Source: Bacteriovoracaceae bacterium UBA2394
GTDB taxonomy: Bacteria > Bdellovibrionota > UBA2394
Assembly: GCA_002343335.1 (NCBI GenBank)
Contig: DDSI01000052.1
Span: 359-6,488, forward strand
Direction of reading: 5' to 3'
Length of the DNA stretch: 6,130 bases
The position numbers and the translations under genes were made by a program. This document shows, one piece after another, positions 1-4,407 of the stretch. The notes under the pieces were generated by a model. That model saw nothing but the letters and a program-made list of their open reading frames with translations. It did no database searches and had not been told where the DNA came from. Position 1 is the first letter of the stretch; each line of letters opens with the position of its first letter.

Positions 1-335
1 GCTGGGGGCTGCGCCTCCGCTTTTTGTCGCATGCGATTCATGATTTTGATGACCATAAAAATTGCAAAGCTCACGATGATGAAATCAAAAACATTTTGTA
101 AAAATGAGCCGTAATTCAGAGTAACGGCGGGTTGGACCCCTTCCGCTTCTCGAAGGGTAACGGCTAAACCTGTGAAATTCACACCCCCAATGAGCAATCC
201 CAAGGGCGGCATGATGATATCGCCCACTAGGGACGTCACAATTTTTCCAAATGCTGCGCCGATGATGATACCCACTGCCATATCAGCGACATTTCCTTTG
301 ACCGCGAACTCTCGAAATTCTTTTAAAATGCTCAT
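1..335 (-). CDS. mscL: Large-conductance mechanosensitive channel MscL, 3' end cut by window edge
   Basis: MscL is an inner-membrane homopentamer that opens under high membrane tension and releases solutes during hypo-osmotic shock. The minus strand reads from ATG at 335 into the window edge and gives 111 residues. It opens with [10 protein letters not shown], then [20 protein letters not shown] (TM1, about residues 15-35, with the conserved pore-lining A20/G22 region), [13 protein letters not shown] (residues 39-51), a periplasmic loop, and TM2 around [20 protein letters not shown] (81-100). The match to Escherichia coli MscL is close and nearly collinear, so the start is secure. About 25 residues of the cytoplasmic C-terminal helix lie outside the window. 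No clear Shine-Dalgarno sequence precedes the ATG. The gene is divergent from the MFS gene, with 56 bases between the starts, so the two promoters share that gap. The family call is near certain. Confidence 0.96.
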   Translation of the reverse strand, partial: MSILKEFREFAVKGNVADMAVGIIIGAAFGKIVTSLVGDIIMPPLGLLIGGVNFTGLAVTLREAEGVQPAVTLNYGSFLQNVFDFIIVSFAIFMVIKIMNRMRQKAEAQPP

Positions 336-356
336 GGAGAGAATCTTAGTGAAAGA

Positions 357-385
357 TTGCTCGATGCGGGAGTTTTTTCTAGATT
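357..385 (+). promoter_or_regulatory. Weak candidate sigma-70-type promoter for the MFS-srkA-patatin operon
   Basis: In the gap between mscL and the MFS gene, TTGCTC (357-362) and TAGATT (380-385) are separated by exactly 17 bases. They match the TTGACA and TATAAT consensus at 3 of 6 and 4 of 6 positions. Transcription would begin at about 392, on the GTG start codon itself, which would make the message leaderless or nearly so. This is suggestive only, because matches of this quality are common by chance. Confidence 0.2.
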
Positions 386-391
386 GTTTTT

Positions 392-1660
392 GTGAGTTCT
401 TTCTTCTCGGGGGAAGCTTACGAAGTCCTTCGAGATATACACTTTCGCCGCTATTTAGCTTTGAGATTCCTTCTGCAGCTTTCCGTGCAGGTGCAAATGA
501 CAACCGTTGCGTGGTGGATCTACAATCTCACGAAAGATCCACTTTCCTTGGGCATGCTTGGCCTTTGTGAGGTCATTCCTGCGGTAGGTTTGGCGGTGAT
601 CGGTGGGCATGTTGCGGATCGTTACGTGAGAAAAACCGTCTTTCTGTATGCGCTATCTTTGCATTGCCTTGTGATGGCGAGTTTGACAGCGCTCGCGTGG
701 AGGCAGAGTCAATTTGAAACGCAGAGCCTTGTGATGCTCATTTACACCTGCGTGGTGTTTGTGGGGGTGGCTCGAGCATTTATGACCGCCTCGATTTTTG
801 CGCTCTTTGGAGAAATTCTTCCGCGACGATTATACATGCGCGGCTCCGCATGGACGACGACGCTTTGGCAGGTTGCCGCGACACTGGGCCCTGCGATGGC
901 TGGGATTATTTATGGCTATACGTCAGCAGTCATTACGTTTTCGGTGGGCCTAGGATTTGCAATTTCATCTTTTATGGTGGCGACTCTCATGCCGCGTCGA
1001 GAGGCGGAGTTTTTAATCGCGAAAGAGAGGTTCATTGATAGTTTGACGATTGGACTCCGATTTGTATTTCGGACGCCGGTCGTTCTCTCGGCCTTGGCTC
1101 TTGATCTCTTTGCCGTACTGTTTGGTGGCGCGATCGCCCTATTTCCCATGTTTGCGGATCAATTAGGAGTGGGAGCGGCCGGGCTGGGTTGGATGCGGGC
1201 GGCCCCATTTTTTGGAGCGATCTGGATGGCGCTCTTGGTGGCTCATCGGCCGCCGGGAAAGAATGCGGGAAAAATTTTATTGGCAAGTGTGGCGGGATTT
1301 GGAGTCTGTATGTTTATGTTTTCTCTGTCCCAATCGTTTTTTCTTTCACTGGCAATCTTAGCGGTGTCCGGCGCGTTGGACGCCGTCAGTGTGACAACCC
1401 GCGGTGCCATCGTTCAGTTGATGACCCCAAGTCACATGCGCGGCAGAGTTTCTTCAGTCAGTTCGGTATTCATTGCTTCCAGCAATGAGCTCGGGGCCTT
1501 TGAATCGGGTGTGGCTGCTCGAATTTTGGGATTGGTACCGTCCGTCATTTTTGGAAGCTCAATGACACTTCTCGTCGTGGGAATTATTTCTAAGATATCG
1601 CCCTCGATTGTGAAATTAGATTTGGAAAAACTGAGAAAAGAAGCGGAAACCAATGCATGA
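392..1660 (+). CDS. MFS transporter, MFS_3 / EntS-like exporter family
   Basis: This is a 422-residue inner-membrane transporter of the major facilitator superfamily, probably a proton-driven exporter. The substrate cannot be told from sequence. A long series of hydrophobic segments fits 10-12 transmembrane helices. The family motif A appears as [11 protein letters not shown] (residues 71-81) after the second helix. The second half carries [16 protein letters not shown] (345-360) followed by LGAFESG, the pattern typical of the MFS_3 group that includes the enterobactin exporter EntS. Length is normal for the family. The start is GTG at 392: an in-frame TAG ends at 382, and the protein begins with the expected short cytoplasmic lead ([16 protein letters not shown]). 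No good ribosome-binding site is visible; the nearest purine run is near 366-372, which is too far away. The TGA overlaps the next ATG by four bases (ATGA), so translational coupling to the srkA-like gene is likely. Confidence 0.88.
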   Translation: MSSFFSGEAYEVLRDIHFRRYLALRFLLQLSVQVQMTTVAWWIYNLTKDPLSLGMLGLCEVIPAVGLAVIGGHVADRYVRKTVFLYALSLHCLVMASLTALAWRQSQFETQSLVMLIYTCVVFVGVARAFMTASIFALFGEILPRRLYMRGSAWTTTLWQVAATLGPAMAGIIYGYTSAVITFSVGLGFAISSFMVATLMPRREAEFLIAKERFIDSLTIGLRFVFRTPVVLSALALDLFAVLFGGAIALFPMFADQLGVGAAGLGWMRAAPFFGAIWMALLVAHRPPGKNAGKILLASVAGFGVCMFMFSLSQSFFLSLAILAVSGALDAVSVTTRGAIVQLMTPSHMRGRVSSVSSVFIASSNELGAFESGVAARILGLVPSVIFGSSMTLLVVGIISKISPSIVKLDLEKLRKEAETNA

Positions 1661-2697
1661 CAAAAGATCCCTCCACATCGAGCTTTTACCAGCTCACTGC
1701 TGATCGAGTCATTGATGCGGTCGAAACGGCGATGCAAAAGGAGAAGCCCGGCATTAGGGCCACGGGGCGCGCGCTGGCACTCAATTCTCTTGAAAATCGC
1801 GTGTACGAAATTGAGTTTGAGGATAATTCCTATGTCGTTTCTAAGTTTTATCGACCCTTTCGATGGAGCGCGGCCCAAATAATAGAGGAGCATGAATTTC
1901 TTCTTCATCTCCACGGCTTGGAAATCCCTGTGGTTGCTCCGCGAGCCTTGTCGGAATCAAAACATTCTAAACTTCAAAATAAAGCGGGCACTTTGGCGCA
2001 GTCTGCAGAGGGAATTTATTTTGCGATCTTTCCGAAAGTGCGGGGAAGACTTTGTGATGAACTAAGTACCGATCAGTTGCGTACGCTCGGACGCTATTTA
2101 GGACGAATTCATTCCGTCGGAAAGACTTGGAATTTTAAACATCGCCTTCGATTGACTTCGGAGAAATGGGGATGGGAGTCGCTCGATTATCTTTTGGAGT
2201 CTCCCTTCATGGATGCTGCGATGAGTTCGCGCTACGAGCAGGTTGCAGAAGATTTAATGGATGTGATCGGGGATCTTGTGGACACAGCGCCAAGTGGGAG
2301 CATTCACGGCGATTGTCACGTGGGCAACGTACTTTGGGAGGGGGACGCACCGTTTTTTTTAGATTTCGATGATGCGTGCCGTGGGCCCGCTGCTCAAGAT
2401 ATTTGGATGATGATTCGCGGCCGAGGTGAAGAAGCTGAGAAGCAGCGTGCCGAGCTTTTGATGGGCTACGAGCAAATGTGCGAATGGAATCCCAACTCTT
2501 TAAGTCTCATCGAGCCGCTTCGTGGGCTTCGAATTATGCATTACTCGGCTTGGGTCGCTCGACGTTGGGACGATCCATCCTTTCCTCGAGCCTTTCCTGA
2601 GTTTGGATCGCCGAGTTATTGGCGATCGGAAATCGAAGCGCTTATGGAGATTGCAGACTTGTGTTCCGGGGGCGGAACCTTTCAGAATGATGAGTGA
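1657..2697 (+). CDS. srkA: Stress response kinase A (YihE/RdoA-type Ser/Thr protein kinase)
   Basis: The 346-residue product matches the SrkA/YihE/RdoA family, cytoplasmic kinases with an aminoglycoside-phosphotransferase (APH) fold. In Escherichia coli this kinase is induced by envelope stress through Cpx and protects against stress-induced death. Family hallmarks run in order: LENRVYEIEF (residues 45-54), the ATP-anchoring lysine in SKFYRPFRW (K63), EEHEF, AIFPKVRGR, GRYLGRIH, the catalytic HGDCHVGNVLW (217-227, D219 and N224 in the APH catalytic loop), the metal-binding LDFDDA (D236 and D238), AAQDIWMM, and LIEPLRGLRIMHYSAWVARRW with PSFP near the C-terminus. All key residues are present. 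Compared with the E. coli protein there is a one-residue insertion before the lysine. The ATG lies inside the stop of the MFS gene, and the end overlaps the patatin start, so it is the middle cistron of an operon. In E. coli srkA sits beside dsbA, so this context differs. Confidence 0.93.
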   Translation: MTKDPSTSSFYQLTADRVIDAVETAMQKEKPGIRATGRALALNSLENRVYEIEFEDNSYVVSKFYRPFRWSAAQIIEEHEFLLHLHGLEIPVVAPRALSESKHSKLQNKAGTLAQSAEGIYFAIFPKVRGRLCDELSTDQLRTLGRYLGRIHSVGKTWNFKHRLRLTSEKWGWESLDYLLESPFMDAAMSSRYEQVAEDLMDVIGDLVDTAPSGSIHGDCHVGNVLWEGDAPFFLDFDDACRGPAAQDIWMMIRGRGEEAEKQRAELLMGYEQMCEWNPNSLSLIEPLRGLRIMHYSAWVARRWDDPSFPRAFPEFGSPSYWRSEIEALMEIADLCSGGGTFQNDE

Positions 2698-3862
2698 AGT
2701 GAGTTACTCAAGACCCAAAACTGGCCTAGTCCTTTCGGGCGGGGGAGCGCGTGCCGCCTACCAGGCGGGAGTCGTTGCAGGGATCATGGAAATCTTGCAG
2801 GCGGATGGAAAGTTCAAGAGTTTTCCATTTCCCATTGTGACGGGCGTGAGTGCAGGGGCCATCAATGCCAGTTTTTTAGCATCGCATGCGCATGATCCTC
2901 TCGGAGGTGCGGCGGGCATGCAGGAGATTTGGAAGAACATCTCGGCCGAGCAGGTGATGCGCACCGATATTCCTCACTTCTTAAAGACCTTGGGGCAACT
3001 CTTGATGAATTTGGCCCTGCGAAGATTCCGAAACCCGGAAATGTTGAAGCCACCCTATTCGTTGTTGGATGCATCGCCTTTACGGAAGTTACTCATGCGA
3101 GCGGTTGACTTTAATCAGCTCACCGAAAATTTAGATAAAAATGTTCTCGATGCAGTGGCAATCACGGCAACCGATTATTGGAACTCGAATTGCGTGAGTT
3201 TTGTGCAGTCTGCTTTCAATCATGAACAGTGGAAAAGGCGTCGACGATTCGGAGTCCAAACGCGCTTGAATGTCCGGCATATTCTCGCTTCGGCCTCTAT
3301 TCCCATTTTCTTTTCTCCTATTGATATTGATGGAAGGTATTACGGCGACGGGTCGGTTCGAAACATGGCCCCGCTCAGTCCTCCCATTCACCTCCACGCG
3401 GAGAAGTTGGTGATTGTCTCGGTAAAAAAGCCAGTTGATTCCATCGAACTCGATCGAACGCGAACGCTCCCGCCGAGTCCGGCCAAAGTACTCTCGCTGA
3501 TTTTGAATGCGCTCATGCTCGACCAAACGGACTTTGATATGGAGCGGCTCATGCGGATCAACGCCACATTGAAATCTGTCAATTCGGGAGGAGTGTCGTC
3601 GTTGCAATTGAAACCGATCGATTACCTTTGGATTCAGCCGAGTGAAGATTTAGGTGAGCTCGCGAAGGAATATGCCAAAGGGCTTCCGAGGATGTTGAAG
3701 TGGGTGTTAAAACCCTTGGGTTCTCTCGAGCAAGCGACGGAAATTGTGAGCTACCTTCTTTTTGATTCAGCCTACTGCACACGCCTCATCGATATTGGAA
3801 AAGCCGATGCGCGGAGGCGGAAGCAGGAGATTCTTAACTTCTTTAGTCTTCAATCTCGTTAG
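2687..3862 (+). CDS. Patatin-like phospholipase (RssA/NTE-like serine hydrolase)
   Basis: This is a patatin-fold lipid acyl hydrolase with a Ser-Asp dyad, 391 residues from ATG 2687 or 390 from ATG 2690. The oxyanion-hole glycine motif is SGGGARAAYQAG (residues 17-28). The nucleophile elbow is G-V-S-A-G with S55. The catalytic aspartate is D221 in YYGDGSVRNMAPL, where the usual DG-G/A is DG-S. A typical run before it is LASASIPIFFSP. No signal peptide or membrane segment is obvious, so the enzyme is probably cytoplasmic or membrane-associated. The frame is open back to 2522, but that extension lies within srkA and has no patatin similarity. The paired ATGs at 2687/2690 sit just before the glycine motif and follow a purine-rich GGGGGCGGAA (2668-2677), which supports the later start. 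The gene overlaps srkA by 8-11 bases. The roughly 120 residues after residue 270 are not recognised. Substrate is unknown; membrane phospholipid is the family expectation. Confidence 0.9.
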   Translation: MMSEVSYSRPKTGLVLSGGGARAAYQAGVVAGIMEILQADGKFKSFPFPIVTGVSAGAINASFLASHAHDPLGGAAGMQEIWKNISAEQVMRTDIPHFLKTLGQLLMNLALRRFRNPEMLKPPYSLLDASPLRKLLMRAVDFNQLTENLDKNVLDAVAITATDYWNSNCVSFVQSAFNHEQWKRRRRFGVQTRLNVRHILASASIPIFFSPIDIDGRYYGDGSVRNMAPLSPPIHLHAEKLVIVSVKKPVDSIELDRTRTLPPSPAKVLSLILNALMLDQTDFDMERLMRINATLKSVNSGGVSSLQLKPIDYLWIQPSEDLGELAKEYAKGLPRMLKWVLKPLGSLEQATEIVSYLLFDSAYCTRLIDIGKADARRRKQEILNFFSLQSR

Positions 3863-3870
3863 TGGAGTGA

Positions 3871-3906
3871 GAAACAAAACAGGCGGTAGGTAGCATAAAC
3901 CGCTTG
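3871..3906 (-). terminator. Possible intrinsic terminator on the minus strand
   Basis: Read on the minus strand, the stem CAAGCGGT/ACCGCCTG is followed at once by TTTTGTTTCTC, a U-rich tract in RNA. That is the layout of a Rho-independent terminator. It would end a leftward transcript coming from 3910-4400, or transcription leaking toward the patatin gene. On the plus strand the same hairpin lacks a U-tract, so it is not a good intrinsic terminator for the patatin operon. Confidence 0.3.
3880..3906. repeat. Hairpin element, copy 1
   Basis: This is an 8-base-pair stem with one G-T wobble, closing the 11-base loop AGGTAGCATAA. Positions 3881-3904 match 3928-3951 in the neighbouring hairpin at 22 of 24 bases. 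The two differences (G3885 versus A3932, C3901 versus T3948) are paired to each other, so base pairing is kept in both copies. This points to selection on structure. The loop contains GTAG, a motif seen at the foot of some REP elements, but the geometry here is different. Confidence 0.7.
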
Positions 3907-3910
3907 AATA

Positions 3911-3968
3911 CTCGCTGAAAGTTAAAGAGGCAGTAGGTAGCATAAACTGCTCTTTAACTTTCACCGAG
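3911..3968. repeat. Long hairpin element, copy 2
   Basis: The arms CTCGcTGAAAGTTAAAGA (3911-3928) and TCTTTAACTTTCAcCGAG (3951-3968) are complementary except for one C/C mismatch. They continue, after a single bulged G, into GCAGT/ACTGC, which closes the same 11-base loop AGGTAGCATAA as copy 1. The whole makes about 22 paired bases over 58 nucleotides. No U-tract follows it on the plus strand. It is most likely a structured RNA or a repeat-element hairpin placed just after the patatin stop codon. Confidence 0.7.
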
Positions 3969-3984
3969 CATTCACGAGCTCATG

Positions 3985-4025
3985 TGACTTCCTCCGCTTT
4001 TGACTTCCTCCGCTTTTGACTTCGC
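3985..4025. repeat. 16-base tandem repeat, two full copies and a partial third
   Basis: The unit TGACTTCCTCCGCTTT occurs exactly at 3985-4000 and 4001-4016. A third start, TGACTTC, follows at 4017 and merges into the direct repeat at 4019. On the minus strand the unit contains GGAGGAAGTCA, which resembles a ribosome-binding site, but no sizeable reading frame follows it. Confidence 0.85.
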
Positions 4026-4034
4026 ACATCATTG
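4019..4034. repeat. 16-base direct repeat, left copy
   Basis: ACTTCGCACATCATTG here is identical to 4228-4243, with 193 bases between the copies. Both copies also touch an ATTGTTAC string, after this copy (4031-4038) and before the right copy (4222-4229). The arrangement could be a duplication at the borders of an inserted segment or the product of a local rearrangement. Confidence 0.8.
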
Positions 4035-4180
4035 TTACAAAAATCATTTCCTTCCCCCTCAAGAAGATGATGCAGAGCTGAAGAAGCAGAACTCCATTCC
4101 AATTGATCCCATGCCTGTCCCTGCCTAACTAACTCCTTCATTTCCCTTTCCTTCTTGAAGCTATGACGCACTGAGTTGAG

Positions 4181-4195
4181 CAAAATCCCTGTGTA
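4181..4195. repeat. Transposon-end-like repeat, first copy
   Basis: CAAAATCCCTGTGTA matches CAAAATCGCTGTGTA at 4208-4222 in 14 of 15 bases, offset by 27. Short multiple repeats containing an AAAATC core near ACCGGTC remind me of the repeated termini of IS21-family elements. No transposase gene is in the window, so at most this is a scar. The family link is tentative. Confidence 0.45.
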
Positions 4196-4207
4196 CTTAC
4201 GACCGGT

Positions 4208-4222
4208 CAAAATCGCTGTGTA
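4208..4222. repeat. Transposon-end-like repeat, second copy
   Basis: This is the second copy of the 15-base motif, preceded directly by the palindrome GACCGGTC (4201-4208) and followed within six bases by the right copy of the 16-base direct repeat. The closeness of the motif, palindrome and direct repeat is what suggests the border of a former mobile element. Confidence 0.45.
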
Positions 4223-4227
4223 TTGTT

Positions 4228-4243
4228 ACTTCGCACATCATTG
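4228..4243. repeat. 16-base direct repeat, right copy
   Basis: This is an exact copy of 4019-4034 (ACTTCGCACATCATTG). Sixteen identical bases at this distance are unlikely by chance in a 545-base interval. See the left copy for the shared flanking string. Confidence 0.8.
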
Positions 4244-4336
4244 ACGCGCTACCATTAACTTTCGCTAACCCACTTTGATCACAGGATTGCTGCTGCGCAA
4301 AGAGGCGGGGCCCCATTGAATCTATTGGAGCGCAAG

Positions 4337-4371
4337 TCGAAGTCACTTCGAATGTGTTGTTTGTTACAACA
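4337..4371. promoter_or_regulatory. Two adjacent dyads upstream of the flagellin start
   Basis: TCGAAGTCACTTCGA (4337-4351) is a perfect 7+1+7 palindrome. TGTTGT (4355-4360) and ACAACA (4366-4371) form a second dyad around a 5-base loop. They lie 37-71 bases before the flagellin ATG, where an operator or a structured 5' leader would be expected. No known binding-site consensus is recognised. Confidence 0.3.
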
Positions 4372-4390
4372 TTTTGACGCCCCGTGGCAC

Positions 4391-4397
4391 GGAGGTT
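4391..4397 (+). promoter_or_regulatory. Ribosome-binding site of the flagellin gene
   Basis: GGAGGTT is a strong Shine-Dalgarno match ending 10 bases before ATG 4408. It fixes the flagellin start, which also begins with the family-typical MRIGSNIPSL. Confidence 0.7.
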
Positions 4398-4407
4398 GGA
4401 ACACTCG

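Larger units (their letters stand above)
3863..4407. other. 545-base gene-poor, repeat-rich interval before the flagellin gene
   Basis: I find no convincing protein gene here on either strand. The interval contains two related hairpins (3880-3968), a 16-base tandem repeat (3985-4016), a 16-base direct repeat (4019 and 4228), a near-identical 15-base repeat pair (4181 and 4208), and two dyads just before the flagellin (4337-4371). A 53-codon minus-strand frame (4141 to 3980) has a purine-rich AAGGAAAGG before its ATG, but its C-terminal part is just the tandem repeat translated and resembles no family I know. The flagellin promoter should lie here, yet I see no strong sigma-28 or usable sigma-54 site. 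Confidence 0.6.

Noticed and set aside
172..570. 132-codon plus-strand reading frame
   Set aside because: It is antisense to mscL and out of frame with the MFS gene; both of those are clearly real.
2522..2686. Upstream extension of the patatin reading frame to 2522
   Set aside because: It lies entirely inside the well-conserved C-terminal part of srkA, and the extra residues show no patatin similarity. The paired ATGs at 2687/2690 fit the usual N-terminus.
3911..3968. Integron attC site suggested by GTTAAAG and CTTTAAC arms
   Set aside because: An attC site should begin with RYYYAAC and end with GTTRRRY. Here the order is reversed, and no integrase or cassette gene is seen.
3980..4141. 53-codon minus-strand frame as a protein gene
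   Set aside because: A purine-rich site precedes it, but the C-terminal third is the translated tandem repeat, and nothing in the sequence resembles a known protein.
4300..4380. Short plus-strand frame with ESIGAQVEV, resembling a flagellin C-terminal fragment
   Set aside because: Only a few residues (SIGAQ) resemble flagellin, it lacks the rest of the domain, and it ends in a stop; chance is the simpler explanation.
4384..4400. Sigma-54-like sequence TGGCACGGAGGTTGGA before the flagellin
   Set aside because: The -24 element matches well, but the -12 element reads GG instead of GC. Transcription would start just after the ATG, and the sequence is explained by the ribosome-binding site.
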